A stretch of 64,000 nt of DNA from Stutzerimonas stutzeri (GTDB taxonomy: Bacteria; Pseudomonadota; Gammaproteobacteria; Pseudomonadales; Pseudomonadaceae): assembly GCF_000952685.1 (NCBI RefSeq), contig NZ_JYHV01000011.1:310001-374000 (forward strand), in the 5' to 3' direction. A program made the translations under genes and the position numbers. Under the pieces are notes generated by a model that searched no databases, was not told where the DNA came from, and saw nothing but the letters and a program-made list of their open reading frames with translations. How positions within the stretch are numbered: position 1 is the first letter of the stretch; each line of letters opens with the position of its first letter. Of this stretch, positions 39,191-49,400 are shown piece after piece.

Positions 39191-40093
39191 CTATCGGTGA
39201 TAGGCGGCAAACGCTGCGATGACATGCCGGGACAGCACCTCCACCGCCTCGCTGCGGCCAGCGGCGCGAAGCAACTTGATCTGATATTCACCAAGGCTTG
39301 GCAGGCTGTCGCCTTCCTCCAATCGCTTCAGTGGCGGTCTGACCAGGCTCAGCGGATAGGGCGCCACCGCAAGGTCGGCGACCATTGCCGCTTCTTGCCC
39401 GGCGCACTGCTCGCTGGAGTAGGCAATGCGATAGGGACGGCCGGCGCGGTCCAGTGCGTCCAGTGCCTGCCGTCGCCATGCGCATTCAGGGCTCGAAAGG
39501 GCCAGTGGCAATGGGTTGCGCTCGACCGCGACACCTCCGGCGCGGCCGGCCCAGACCAGGGGCTCGCTGTGAATGACCTCGCCGCGCGAGTCGTCCTGTC
39601 CGAGGTTTCCAACACTGACGATCGCGACGTCCAGTTCGCCGGCATCGATGCGCTGGATCATGTCGACACTACGGCCGACCGAGACATTCACTTCGATGCC
39701 TGGATGGGTTCGGGCGAACAGTGACAGTAGCCCGGGCAGGATGTGCGTGCCGATATCAGCCGGGGTGCCAAAGCGAACCCGTCCGCTCAGCCGCGGGGCG
39801 ATGAAGGCGCTGACTGTCTCTTCGTTAAGCTTGAGCAGCCGTCGTGCATAACCCAGCAGTCGCTCGCCTTCGGCGGTAAGCGCAATGCGTCGGGCCTCGC
39901 GAACGAACAGTGCGCAGCCGAGCATGGTCTCGAGTCGTTTTATCTGCATGCTGACCGCCGAGGTGGTTCGAAAGATCTGCCCCGCCGCGCGCGTGAAGCT
40001 GCCACTTTCGGCAATGGACACGAAGGTGCGCAACACATCGATCTCAAGCAGGGGCATGGCTGATTGGGGGAGCTCTTCCGGCATTCCGGGCAT
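39191..40093 (-). CDS. LysR-family transcriptional regulator
   Basis: 300-residue regulator. The N-terminal winged helix-turn-helix is EIDVLRTFVSIAESGSFTRAAGQIFRTTSAVSMQIKRLE in type (quoted only in part: GSFTRAAGQIFRTTSAVS), followed by the substrate-binding domain (GRVRFGTPADIGTHILPGLL). The HTH is closest in feel to the LrhA/HexA group. AAGGA lies 8 bases before ATG 40093; the open frame continues 21 codons upstream without a ribosome site. It is divergent from a DUF1127 gene, which may be a target. The inducer is unknown. Confidence 0.88.
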   Translation of the reverse strand: MPGMPEELPQSAMPLLEIDVLRTFVSIAESGSFTRAAGQIFRTTSAVSMQIKRLETMLGCALFVREARRIALTAEGERLLGYARRLLKLNEETVSAFIAPRLSGRVRFGTPADIGTHILPGLLSLFARTHPGIEVNVSVGRSVDMIQRIDAGELDVAIVSVGNLGQDDSRGEVIHSEPLVWAGRAGGVAVERNPLPLALSSPECAWRRQALDALDRAGRPYRIAYSSEQCAGQEAAMVADLAVAPYPLSLVRPPLKRLEEGDSLPSLGEYQIKLLRAAGRSEAVEVLSRHVIAAFAAYHR

Positions 40094-40243
40094 GGGGCTG
40101 TCCTTCAATTTTTCTGAACCGACAGTTCTATTGTAGTCGTTTGTCTGAATCGTCAAGGGCGCTCAAGCTGATTCTGTCGATCACGAGACGGTCGGCAGGC
40201 ATCGGGTGCGTCTACGGCACCCTCTTACAGGCAGGAGGATGCG

Positions 40244-40525
40244 ATGCGTCATTCTGAACGAGAGCAACAGTGCGATAGGGTCGACGACCGGCCTCGGCCG
40301 GCGATGCCGGAGTTCTATATGCCGGCGATGTGGCCACTCGAGCTTCAGCAAGCGGTGATCGACTGGTTCGTCGCCTGGCGCAGGCGCCGTTTATACCAGC
40401 GCCTGCTCAGGCTCAGTGATCGGCAGTTGCGCATGCGCGATTTAAGCCGGCCGCGGTTGATCGAGAAGTTGCAGATGCCGCTTCGACAAGCGGTGCAGGA
40501 GCAGCGCTGCCGGCGCGGTGGCTAA
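40244..40525 (+). CDS. DUF1127-like small basic protein
   Basis: 93-residue, strongly basic protein. The core FVAWRRRRLYQRLLRLSDRQLRMRDLSR, shortened here as RRLYQRLLRLSDRQLRM, resembles the DUF1127 helix-turn pattern (LxxLsDrxLrDiGlsR), and PRLIEKLQMP follows. AGGAGG at 40233-40238 is a strong ribosome site. DUF1127 proteins have been linked to RNA-based or phosphate/stress regulation in alphaproteobacteria; nothing firm applies here. It is divergent from the LysR gene. Confidence 0.7.
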   Translation: MRHSEREQQCDRVDDRPRPAMPEFYMPAMWPLELQQAVIDWFVAWRRRRLYQRLLRLSDRQLRMRDLSRPRLIEKLQMPLRQAVQEQRCRRGG

Positions 40526-40567
40526 GGGTTGTGCGCTTCGTTCCGCGCGGACGAGACGGGAGCGGAC

Positions 40568-41530
40568 CTACGGCTTACGTGCGATCAACACGGCGCGCAT
40601 CGGTGCTGGAAGCCCTTCGATGGTTTTGCTGTGATCCTGCGGATCGAGGAAATCGGGCAGCGACTGATAGCGCATCCAGTCGGTGCTGCGCTGCTCCTCG
40701 ACGCTGGTGACGCTGACATCGACGCAGCGCACATCAATGAAGCCGGCGCGGCGCAGCCAGCATTCCAAGGCGGCCACCGAGGGCAGGAACCAGACGTTGC
40801 GCATCTGCGCGTAACGATCTTCAGGAACCAGCGCTGTATGTTCGTTGCCCTCGACCACCAGGGTCTCCAGCACCAGCTCGCCGCCTTTGAGCAGGCAGTC
40901 CTTGAGGTCCAGCAGGTGATCGATGGGCGAACGCCGGTGGTAAAGCACGCCCATGGAAAACACCGTGTCGAAGCCTTCGAGCTTCGCCGGCAGTTCTTCC
41001 AGGGCCAGCGGCAGATGCCAAACAGGCTGCTCGGCAAGATAGCGCTTCATGGCGTGGAACTGGCAGAAGAACAGCCAGTTCGGGTCGATTCCGACAATCG
41101 AGTCGGCTCCTGCGCCAAGCATGCGCCACATGTAGTAGCCATTGCCGCAGCCGACGTCGAGGATGCGCTTGCCGGTAAGGTCAAGGTGCGGCGCTACTCG
41201 ATCCCACTTCCAGTCCGAGCGCCATTCGGTATTCACGTGCACGCCGAATACATCGAAGGGTCCCTTTCGCCAGGGCGACAAGCCAAACAGTGCATCGTGG
41301 GTGATGGCGCGTGTTGCCTCGTCGCAATCGGCGTCCAGCCGGAAGGCATCGCGCAGTTCGACGGTGTCAGGCTGGATGTCTGGTAGCGCATCGACCGCGC
41401 GGCGCCAGCGCGGCAAATCGCCATGCCCCATGGCGAGCTTGGCGTCGAGTTGCTGCTGCAGGCCATTTGCCCAGGCCGCCAGCGGGGTGCCGGCCAGACG
41501 CCAGGCGAGAGGAGTCAGGTCGAGATTCAT
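40568..41530 (-). CDS. cmoB: tRNA carboxymethyluridine synthase CmoB
   Basis: 320-residue enzyme that transfers the carboxymethyl group of carboxy-S-adenosylmethionine to 5-hydroxyuridine at wobble position 34 of tRNA. The Rossmann methyltransferase motif is [16 protein letters not shown] (about residue 122), with [12 protein letters not shown] and [14 protein letters not shown] following. ATG 41530 overlaps the cmoA stop as ATGA; a longer frame to 41563 would start inside cmoA. The CmoA product is its cofactor, so the pair is functionally and translationally coupled. Confidence 0.96.
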   Translation of the reverse strand: MNLDLTPLAWRLAGTPLAAWANGLQQQLDAKLAMGHGDLPRWRRAVDALPDIQPDTVELRDAFRLDADCDEATRAITHDALFGLSPWRKGPFDVFGVHVNTEWRSDWKWDRVAPHLDLTGKRILDVGCGNGYYMWRMLGAGADSIVGIDPNWLFFCQFHAMKRYLAEQPVWHLPLALEELPAKLEGFDTVFSMGVLYHRRSPIDHLLDLKDCLLKGGELVLETLVVEGNEHTALVPEDRYAQMRNVWFLPSVAALECWLRRAGFIDVRCVDVSVTSVEEQRSTDWMRYQSLPDFLDPQDHSKTIEGLPAPMRAVLIARKP

Positions 41531-42270
41531 GGCAGCGCGATCAGGGAGGCGAAATTCAGGCATTGAAACCAGGGCACGACCTTCGAGAAGCCAGCGTCCA
41601 GCAAGCGCTGGCGGTGAGTCGCCAGACTGTCGGGCTTCATCACGTTCTCGATAGCGCTGCGTTTCTGGGCGATTTCCAGTTCGCTGTAGCCGTTGGCACG
41701 CTTGAACGCGATGTGCAGATCGGTCAGCAACGCCTGCTCCTGCTCGTCTTCGAAGCGCAGCTTTTCCGACAGGATCAACGCGCCGCCGGGAACCAGTGCT
41801 TCGTGGATGCTGCTCAGCAGCGCCGGTCGCTGTTCGCGCGGGATGAACTGCAGGGTGAAGTTGAGCGCCACCAATGAGGCCGGTTGGTATTGCAGCGTGA
41901 GGACATCGGCGTCAATTACCTCCACCGGCAGTAACTCTTGGAACATCGAATCCTGAGCGTGCAGGTACTCGCGGCAGCGCTCGACCATGGCCGCGGAGTT
42001 ATCGATGGCGATCACCCGGCAGTTGTCCGCCTTCACGTGCCGGCGCAGCGCCTGAGTGACCGCGCCCAACGAGCAACCGAGATCGTAGAGGTGGGTATTG
42101 GGCTGAGCGAACTGCGCGGCCAGCACGCCGATGTTCTCGACGATGGTTGGATAGCCCGGCACCGAGCGTTTGATCATGTCAGGAAACACCCGCGCCACGT
42201 CTTCATTGAAGGTGAAATCCTGGGGCTGGGCGAGGGGCTGGGCGAACAAGCGGTCAGGGTCGTGGATCAC
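41527..42270 (-). CDS. cmoA: Carboxy-S-adenosyl-L-methionine synthase CmoA
   Basis: 247-residue enzyme converting S-adenosylmethionine and prephenate to carboxy-SAM, the cofactor for Cmo[19 protein letters not shown] at the N-terminus, [18 protein letters not shown] and [17 protein letters not shown] are typical. No ATG precedes the conserved start; GTG 42270 ([10 protein letters not shown]) gives exactly the family length, so I use it, although no clear ribosome site is visible. Confidence 0.94.
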   Translation of the reverse strand: MIHDPDRLFAQPLAQPQDFTFNEDVARVFPDMIKRSVPGYPTIVENIGVLAAQFAQPNTHLYDLGCSLGAVTQALRRHVKADNCRVIAIDNSAAMVERCREYLHAQDSMFQELLPVEVIDADVLTLQYQPASLVALNFTLQFIPREQRPALLSSIHEALVPGGALILSEKLRFEDEQEQALLTDLHIAFKRANGYSELEIAQKRSAIENVMKPDSLATHRQRLLDAGFSKVVPWFQCLNFASLIALP

Positions 42271-42376
42271 GGCGGCGTTTGGGCAGGCTGAAAAACAGGG
42301 GCCGTAGTGTACCGGAAAGCTCGGTGGATCGCCGGTGCTGAGTGGACGGCCGGCGCACCGAGGACCGGGCGCCCGA

Positions 42377-42772
42377 TCACTGCACCTCGATGCGGCAGTC
42401 GAACAGGCCGGCCGGTTCCGCCTCGTTTTCCCAAGGGCGCTGATAGGTGAGGTAGAGGCGCCCGCTGCCGTTGTTGGCGGCCTCGAAGCGCCAGGTCGAA
42501 ACGCCGTCGCCACCGATCAGGTCGTTCTTGGGTGAACTGAATACTTCCGGGCCGAGGCTCTTGAGCTGCTCGGACGAAACTTCGCGAAGGCTCCAGCGGT
42601 AGCCGCTGGCCGGGTTGCTGGGCAGGCTAAGAATCAGCGTCTGGCCAGGCTGCATAGACAAAGGGCAAGCCGTGTCGTCGCTCAACGCGACGCTGCTGGG
42701 TGGGGCGCCGGCGCAGCCGGCGAGCGCGAGCAAAACAGCAAACGGCAACAGGCGGGGCAGGGATCGAAGCAT
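42377..42772 (-). CDS. icp: Chagasin-type (I42) cysteine protease inhibitor lipoprotein
   Basis: 131-residue lipoprotein with signal peptide and lipobox (LALAGC, Cys19). The three loops of the I42 inhibitor fold are visible: NPASGYRW (loop BC, NPTTGY-type), [10 protein letters not shown] (loop DE, GxGG-type) and YQRPWE (loop FG, RPW). Such proteins block papain-like peptidases. It lies about 160 bases downstream of the lon gene on the same strand, as PA0778 does behind PA0779 in P. aeruginosa. No papain-family target gene is nearby. Confidence 0.85.
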   Translation of the reverse strand: MLRSLPRLLPFAVLLALAGCAGAPPSSVALSDDTACPLSMQPGQTLILSLPSNPASGYRWSLREVSSEQLKSLGPEVFSSPKNDLIGGDGVSTWRFEAANNGSGRLYLTYQRPWENEAEPAGLFDCRIEVQ

Positions 42773-42897
42773 GGGCGACCGACTCGGTAGGAAAATGGAA
42801 ACGCTCGGCGTCGGATGAAACCTTAAGACGCTGACGGTCGACCGTAAAGGTGTCATGCCGATTGCCGAGGCGTTCATGTCGTTCCGGATACGGCGTG

Positions 42898-42925
42898 CCG
42901 AGCGGGCCAGCGATGGCCCGCTCGG
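42898..42925 (-). terminator. Strong hairpin after lon
   Basis: CCGAGCGGGCCA (42898-42909) and TGGCCCGCTCGG (42914-42925) form a perfect 12-bp stem with a GCGA loop, 7 bases beyond the lon stop. There is no T-tract, so it may protect or attenuate the lon transcript before icp rather than end it outright. Confidence 0.5.
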
Positions 42926-42932
42926 CGGGTGA

Positions 42933-45314
42933 TCAGAACAGTACCTTGACGACATCCTGGAAGCGCTTGGCGAAATGCATCGTCAGGCCGTCTTTGAGGT
43001 AGTCCGGCAACTCTTCGAAGTCGCCGCGGTTGAGCTCTGGAATGATCAGTTCGTAGAGCTTCAGGCGCCGCGCCGCGATGACCTTCTCGCGCAGGCCACC
43101 GATGGGCAGCACGAGGCCGGTCAGGGTCAGTTCGCCGGTCATGGCCACGCCCTTCTTCGGCGCCTGGTTACGGGCCAGCGACAGCAGCGCGCTGGCCATG
43201 CTGATGCCCGCGCTGGGGCCGTCCTTCGGCGTCGCGCCTTCGGGCACGTGCATATGCACGAAGGCTTGATCGAAGAACGCCGGATCGCCTTTGAATTCCT
43301 TAAGATGGGAATTGATGTAGCTGAAGGCGATCTCAGCCGACTCCTTCATCACATCGCCGAGCTTGCCGGTGAGCTTGAAGCCGCGGTTCAACGTATGGAT
43401 GCGCGTTGCCTCGATCGGCAAGGTTGCACCCCCCATGCTGTTCCAGGCGAGGCCGGTGACCACTCCGACCCCGTGGAGCAGCTGTTCGGGGTGCCAGTAC
43501 GCCATGCCCAGGTAACCTTCGATATCCTTTGGGCCGATCTTGATCTTGCTGTCCGGTTCCTCCAGCAGCTTGACCACTGCCTTGCGCACCAGCTTGCCGA
43601 GCTGCTTGTCCAGCTGCCGCACCCCGGCTTCGCGCGCGTAGCCTTCGATCAGGTTGCGCAGAGCGCTGTCGCTGATCGCCAGACGGTTTTTCGGTACGCC
43701 GGCACGCTCGAGCTGCCGTGGCCAGAGATGGCGTTTGGCGATCGCCAGTTTTTCCTCGGTGATGTAACCCGATAGCCGAATGATTTCCATGCGGTCGAGC
43801 AGCGGCCCGGGAATCGAGTAGAGGCTGTTGGCCGTACAGACGAACAATACCTTGGACAGGTCCAGGCGCAGGTCGAGGTAATGATCGAGGAAGCCGACGT
43901 TCTGCTCCGGATCGAGGGTTTCCAGCAGCGCTGACGCCGGATCGCCCTGATGGCTGTTGCCCAGCTTGTCCACCTCATCGAGCATGATTACCGGATTCAT
44001 CACCTCGACTTCCTTCAGCGCCTGCACCAGCTTGCCGGGCAGGGCGCCGATATAGGTGCGTCGGTGGCCCTTGATCTCCGCTTCGTCGCGCATGCCACCG
44101 ACACTGAAGCGATAGAAGGGACGGCCCAGCGATTCGGCAATGGACTTGCCGATGCTGGTCTTGCCCACGCCCGGCGGGCCGACCAGCAACACGATGGAAC
44201 CCGCGATCTCGCCGCGGAATGCGCCGACGGCGAGAAATTCGATGATGCGGCTCTTGATGTCGTCGAGGCCGGCGTGATGCTCGTTGAGTATCTTGCGCGC
44301 GCGTCCGAGGTCGAGCTTATCTTCGCTGTACAAGCCCCAGGGCATCGATGTGGCCCAGTCGAGATAGTTACGGGTCACCGCATATTCCGGCGAGCCGGTT
44401 TCGAGTACCGAGAGCTTGGTCAGCTCATCGTCGATACGCTTCTGCGCGGCAGGCGGCACCACTTTTCCTTCCAGGCGCGAACGGAATTCGTCAGCATCGG
44501 CGCTGCGGTCGTCTTTGGTAATGCCCAATTCCTGCTGGATGATCTTCAGTTGCTCTTTAAGGAAGAACTCGCGTTGGCGCTCGCCGATCTTTCGGTTCAC
44601 CTCGCCGGTCAGCTCCTTCTGCAGCTTGGCGACTTCGACCTCCTTGCGCAGCAGCGGCAGGACCTTTTCCATGCGCTTGAGCACCGGCACGGTGTCGAGC
44701 ACCTCCTGTAGCTCAAGGCCGGGTGCGGTGGTCAGGGCGGCGGCGAAATCGGTCAGCGGCGATGGCGCGTTCGGGCTGAAGCGATTGAGGTAGTTCTTCA
44801 ACTCCTCGCTGTATAGCGGGTTGAGCGGCAGCAGTTCCTTGATCGCGTTAATCAGGGCCATGCCGTACGCCTTGACCTCGTCGCGGGGGTCTTCGTCGCT
44901 CTGCGGGTATTCCACCTCCACCAAATAGGGCGGCTTGCGCCGCAGCCAGCCGCGAATCCGCACGCGGGCCATGCCTTGCGCGACGAACTGCAGCTTGCCG
45001 CTCTCCTTCGATGCGTGGTGCACACGGACCATGGTGCCGTGTTCGGGCAGGCTGTCCGGGTCGAAGCTGGCAGCGTCCTGTGCTGGGGTGTCCATATAGA
45101 AGAGGGCCAGGCGCTGATGCGGTGTCTTGGATACCAGTTCGAGGGTTGCCGCCCAAGGATCCTCATTGACGATCACTGGTAGCACCTGCGCCGGGAAGAA
45201 GGGGCGGTTGTGCACCGGGATGATATAGAGCTTGTCCGGCAAATCCTGGTCGGGCAGGACCAGCCCGGTGGAAGACATGCTCTGCTCGAATTCCTGATTG
45301 CTGTCGTCGTTCAT
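42933..45314 (-). CDS. lon: Lon-family ATP-dependent protease (AsrA type)
   Basis: 793-residue Lon. It has an N-terminal substrate-binding domain (residues 28-225, starting LYIIPVHNRPFFPAQVLPV), AAA+ Walker A GPPGVGKTS (about 380), Walker B IMLDEVDKLG and a C-terminal protease domain with the Ser701-Lys744 dyad (DGPSAGIS; LREKVIAARR). It is the second, non-canonical Lon of Pseudomonas: the position beside icp, pruR and putA matches PA0779 (AsrA), a heat-shock and aminoglycoside-response protease, whereas the housekeeping lon sits by clpX. A sigma-32-like promoter lies directly upstream. Confidence 0.93.
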   Translation of the reverse strand: MNDDSNQEFEQSMSSTGLVLPDQDLPDKLYIIPVHNRPFFPAQVLPVIVNEDPWAATLELVSKTPHQRLALFYMDTPAQDAASFDPDSLPEHGTMVRVHHASKESGKLQFVAQGMARVRIRGWLRRKPPYLVEVEYPQSDEDPRDEVKAYGMALINAIKELLPLNPLYSEELKNYLNRFSPNAPSPLTDFAAALTTAPGLELQEVLDTVPVLKRMEKVLPLLRKEVEVAKLQKELTGEVNRKIGERQREFFLKEQLKIIQQELGITKDDRSADADEFRSRLEGKVVPPAAQKRIDDELTKLSVLETGSPEYAVTRNYLDWATSMPWGLYSEDKLDLGRARKILNEHHAGLDDIKSRIIEFLAVGAFRGEIAGSIVLLVGPPGVGKTSIGKSIAESLGRPFYRFSVGGMRDEAEIKGHRRTYIGALPGKLVQALKEVEVMNPVIMLDEVDKLGNSHQGDPASALLETLDPEQNVGFLDHYLDLRLDLSKVLFVCTANSLYSIPGPLLDRMEIIRLSGYITEEKLAIAKRHLWPRQLERAGVPKNRLAISDSALRNLIEGYAREAGVRQLDKQLGKLVRKAVVKLLEEPDSKIKIGPKDIEGYLGMAYWHPEQLLHGVGVVTGLAWNSMGGATLPIEATRIHTLNRGFKLTGKLGDVMKESAEIAFSYINSHLKEFKGDPAFFDQAFVHMHVPEGATPKDGPSAGISMASALLSLARNQAPKKGVAMTGELTLTGLVLPIGGLREKVIAARRLKLYELIIPELNRGDFEELPDYLKDGLTMHFAKRFQDVVKVLF

Positions 45315-45342
45315 GAGGCACCTGTCTCGAGTAGATGCTTGT

Positions 45343-45370
45343 TAGATGGGTATCGTCGGAATGATTTCAA
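45343..45370 (-). promoter_or_regulatory. Heat-shock (sigma-32)-like promoter of lon
   Basis: On the minus strand TTGAAA (45365-45370), a 13-base spacer and ACCCATCTA (45343-45351) match the sigma-32 pattern CTTGAAA-N13/15-CCCCATNTA with two mismatches. It lies 29 bases before the lon ATG, the right place to make the gene heat inducible. The site is seen; activity is inferred. Confidence 0.7.
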
Positions 45371-45455
45371 TCTATTGACCTTTTGCCCGTTTGACCCGGC
45401 TGGGAAAAAAACGGCGGCTCCGGTACAGTGCGCCGATACTCAGGTGCCTCGATAT

Positions 45456-46211
45456 ATGCTCAACGCCCGCCTGCTTCGCCTCGATGACAAGGCCCACGAA
45501 CACGCGCACGACTACCATCAATTGGTCCTGTCGTTGTCGGGCAGTGCCGAATTCGAAGTGGATGGCTCAGGAGGCGAGGTCTGTCGCATGCGTGCCTGCC
45601 TGGTGCCGGGCCATGCCGACCATGAGTTCGCCGGCAAGGGCGATAACCGCATGTTGATCATCGATCTCGACGATCAGGATTTGAGCGCCGACGATCCGCG
45701 GCTGCTGGTTCAGCTGTTCGAAACGCCGCGTTATCCCGTGCTGGATGCCGATTTCCACAACCTGCTCAATTACGCGGGTGCCGAGCTGGCCCGCTACGGC
45801 AGCGATCCGCTGCTGGCGCGGGCGTTGGGTGGAGTGCTGTTGCGCGCCGTGCACCTGCGGGTGTTCGGCGAGGCGACACGCCAGCCCACCGGCCCGTTGG
45901 ATATCGCCCGGCTGGACGCTCATATCGAAAGCAACCTGGCGCGCCGCATCACCGTTGCCGAGCTGGCACAGGTAGCCTGCTTGAGCCCTAGCCACTTCCA
46001 TGCGCAGTTCAAGGACAGCGTCGGCCTTACCCCGCATCAATACCTGCTCAAGAGCCGCCTCGATCGCGCGGCCCGACTACTGCGCGAGAGCCCGCTACCG
46101 CTGGTGCGGATTGCCGAGGAGTGCGGTTTCTCCAGCCAGAGTGCGCTGACCACAGCGACCCGTCGTTATCTCGGGCTAACGCCCAAGCGTCTGCGATGCA
46201 GTGACAGCTGA
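45456..46211 (+). CDS. pruR: AraC-family regulator of proline utilisation (PruR-like)
   Basis: 251-residue regulator. An N-terminal cupin-like sensing domain (HEHAHDYHQLVLSLSG) is followed by the AraC DNA-binding domain (about 150-248) with two helix-turn-helix units (ITVAELAQVACLSPSHFHAQF and LVRIAEECGFSSQSALTTATRR, shortened). Its place between lon and putA corresponds to PruR (PA0780), the proline-responsive activator of putA in P. aeruginosa. ATG 45456 begins the recognisable domain; the frame upstream overlaps lon antisense. PutA here lacks its own DNA-binding domain, which fits separate control by this gene. Confidence 0.85.
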   Translation: MLNARLLRLDDKAHEHAHDYHQLVLSLSGSAEFEVDGSGGEVCRMRACLVPGHADHEFAGKGDNRMLIIDLDDQDLSADDPRLLVQLFETPRYPVLDADFHNLLNYAGAELARYGSDPLLARALGGVLLRAVHLRVFGEATRQPTGPLDIARLDAHIESNLARRITVAELAQVACLSPSHFHAQFKDSVGLTPHQYLLKSRLDRAARLLRESPLPLVRIAEECGFSSQSALTTATRRYLGLTPKRLRCSDS

Positions 46212-46219
46212 AGCGAGGA

Positions 46220-46244
46220 AAAACGCACCGATCCGGTGCGTTTT
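46220..46244 (+). terminator. Intrinsic terminator of pruR
   Basis: AAAACGCACC (46220-46229) pairs with GGTGCGTTTT (46235-46244) around a 5-base loop, 8 bases after the pruR stop, with further T residues after it. Confidence 0.85.
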
Positions 46245-46443
46245 GCTTTACGGAGATATTATTTCGCGCTGCTCTAGCGAACTTTCATGACGGTTCGTTT
46301 GCTGGAGTAGAAAGCCGTAGTTTTTTGTAAAAGTTCCGTAGATTTGCGCAACAACGCAAAACCCTCTCGCCGTAGATTCCCCTACCCGTTTGGCGGCCAT
46401 CGCAGTGCAATCACTGGCGCGAGCGACCCGCTGGCCCTGATTC

Positions 46444-46456
46444 AACACAACAACAC
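46444..46456 (+). promoter_or_regulatory. CA-rich Hfq/Crc-type leader motif of putA
   Basis: AACACAACAACAC lies 20 bases before the putA ATG, just ahead of the AGAGGAG ribosome site. It is a less regular version of the A-rich motif bound by Hfq and Crc; role inferred. Confidence 0.4.
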
Positions 46457-46476
46457 TCCACGAGAGGAGCGGCGCG

Positions 46477-49400
46477 ATGTTCAAAGCCGGTCAAGTCTTG
46501 CAGGGCGATTTCGCCAATCTGAAAGCCGCCGAATTCTTCCCCGTCATAAGCGCCAACTACAGCGTTGACGAGGCAGCCTATCTCACCGAGCTGCTGCAGC
46601 TCGCCGACCCAGGTGACGCCGGGATCGAGGCTGTCCGCCGCAACGCCCGCGCACTGATCGAAGACGTGCGCGGCCGGGACAACGCCGTCGATACGCTCGA
46701 CGCGCTGCTGCGCCAGTACAGCCTGGATACGCACGAGGGCCTGATGCTCATGTGTCTAGCCGAAGCGCTGCTGCGCGTGCCGGATTCGGCGACGGCCGAT
46801 GCGCTGATTCGCGACAAGCTCAATGCGGCCGAGTGGGAACGCCATCTCGGCCAGAGCGATAATGTGCTGGTCAACTTCGCCGCCTGGGGGCTGGTCATGA
46901 CCGGCAAGGTGGTCGATCCGGAAAATGCCGACGGCCGTCCGAAGAATGTCATCGGCCGGCTGATCAAGCGCTCCGGCGAGCCAGTCATCCGCGCTGCGAT
47001 GAACCAGGCGATGAAGCTGATGGGCAAGCAGTTCGTGCTGGGTCGCAGCATCTCCGAGGCGCTGAAGAACGGCCGCCCCGAGCGGGAGAAGGGCTACACC
47101 TATTCCTTCGACATGCTCGGCGAAGCGGCGCTGACCGCCGAGGATGCACGCAAGTACATGGCTGACTACCGTCAGGCTGTTGAGACTGTCGGTGCCGAGC
47201 CGCAAGTCGGTTCCGGCCCGCGTCCGTCGGTGTCGATCAAACTGTCGGCCCTGCATCCACGCTATGAAGTGGCTCAGCGCGAGCGAGTGCTCACTGAACT
47301 GTTCGAAAGCGTACGCGAGCTGGCAATCCTGGCGCGCCGCCTGGATGTCGGCATCACCATCGACGCCGAAGAGGCGGATCGCCTCGAGCTGTCGCTGGAG
47401 CTTTACGAAAAACTGATGCGCGACCCGGCCATCGCCGGCTGGGGCGAGTTCGGCCTGGTCATCCAGGCATACTCCAAGCGCTGCCTGCCGGTGCTGGTCT
47501 GGCTGACCCTGCTGGGTAAGGAGCTGGGCGCGCGCATCCCGCTGCGGCTGGTCAAGGGTGCTTACTGGGACACCGAGATCAAGCAGTGTCAGGTTCAGGG
47601 CTTGAACGGCTATCCGGTATTCACTCGCAAGGAAGGCACCGACACCTCCTACCTGGCCTGCGCGCGCTACTTGCTGTCCGAGCACACCCGCGGCGTGATC
47701 TATCCGCAGTTCGCCAGCCACAACGCGCACACCGTCAGCTGCATTCTGTCGATGGCCGACGAGCTGAAAGTCCCGCGCGAGTTCGAGTTCCAGCGCTTGC
47801 ATGGGATGGGCGACGCACTGTACGACACGGTGATCGAAAAGCATCGCAAGAACGTGCGCATCTACGCCCCGGTCGGTGCCCACAAGGACTTGCTGCCCTA
47901 CCTCGTGCGGCGCCTGCTGGAAAACGGCGCCAACTCGTCGTTCGTTCATCAGCTGGTCGACCCGCGCGTGCCGGTGGACACCCTGATCGACCACCCGGTG
48001 ACCCAGCTGCGGCAGTTCAGGACCCTCGGCAACCATCGCATCCCGCTTCCACCGGCGCTGTACGGCAACCGGACCAACTCGCAAGGCATCAACATGAACA
48101 TCCAGACTCAGTGGAACGACCTGTCCAGCGCCTACCAGACCTTCCTCGGCCGTCAGTGGCAGGCCGCCCCGGTGATCGGCGGGCAGAAGCTCACCGGTGC
48201 GCCACACAAAGTGCACTGCCCGTATCAGCTCAGCCAGGAGGTGGGCACCGCCCAGTTCGCCACCGCTGAGCAGGCCAAGCAGGCCGTCGACGGCCTGGCC
48301 GCTTTCTGGCCGCGTTGGAACGCCACACCGATCGAGCAACGCGCACAGGTCCTCGAGCGCCTTGGTGACCTGCTCGAAGCCAACCGCGCCGAGCTGATGG
48401 CGATGTGCACGTTGGAAGCCGGCAAGACCTTGCAGGACGGCATCGACGAAGTCCGCGAGGCCGTGGATTTCTGCCGTTACTACGCCCTGCAGGCTCGCCT
48501 GAAACTCGGTCGTGAAGAACTCAAAGGACCCACCGGCGAGCGCAACGAACTGTTCCACGAAGGCCGCGGCGTATTCGTCTGCATCAGCCCCTGGAACTTC
48601 CCCCTGGCGATCTACCTCGGTCAGATCACCGCAGCACTGGTCGCCGGTAACACCGTGCTGGCCAAGCCCGCCGAGCAGACCAGCCTGATCGCCGCCCGTG
48701 CGCTGGAGCTTATGTTCGAGGCCGGCCTGCCCAAGGATGCCATCGCCTTCCTACCCGGCGACGGCGCCACCTTGGGCGGTGTCTTCTGCCGTGATCCGCG
48801 TGTGGTCGGCGTGTGCTTCACCGGCTCCACTGATACCGCGCGCATCATCAACCGCCAGCTGGCGGAGAAGGAAGGAGCCATCGCCACCCTGATCGCCGAA
48901 ACCGGCGGCCAGAACGCGATGATCGTCGACTCCACCGCGCTGCCTGAGCAGGTCGTCAAGGATGCGGTCGGTTCCGCCTTTACCAGCGCCGGCCAGCGCT
49001 GCTCGGCTCTGCGCGTACTCTATGTGCAGCGCGACATCGCCGATCGCGTGATCGAGCTGATCAAGGGCGCCATGGCCGAGCTGAAGGTCGGCCCGACTCA
49101 CTTGCGTGAGAACGATCTGGGCCCGGTGATCGATGCCGAGGCGCGCGAAGGGTTGCTGGCACATATCCAGCAGCTCAAGGCCGAAGGCAAGCTGATCGCC
49201 GAAGCCAAGCTTCCGGGGAGCCTGAACGGGCATTTCGTCGCGCCGGTGGCGTTCGAGATCGGTGGGATTCATGAGTTGAAGAAGGAGCAATTCGGCCCGG
49301 TGCTGCACGTGGTGCGCTTCGACGCGGCGGATCTGGAAAAGGTCGTTGCGGACATCAACGCCACCGGTTACGGCCTGACGCTCGGCGTGCACAGCCGCAA

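Noticed and set aside
46756..48558. 600-codon open frame antisense to putA
   Set aside because: High-GC genes with strong third-position bias leave long antisense frames. putA is complete and certain, and the antisense product shows no domain or ribosome site.
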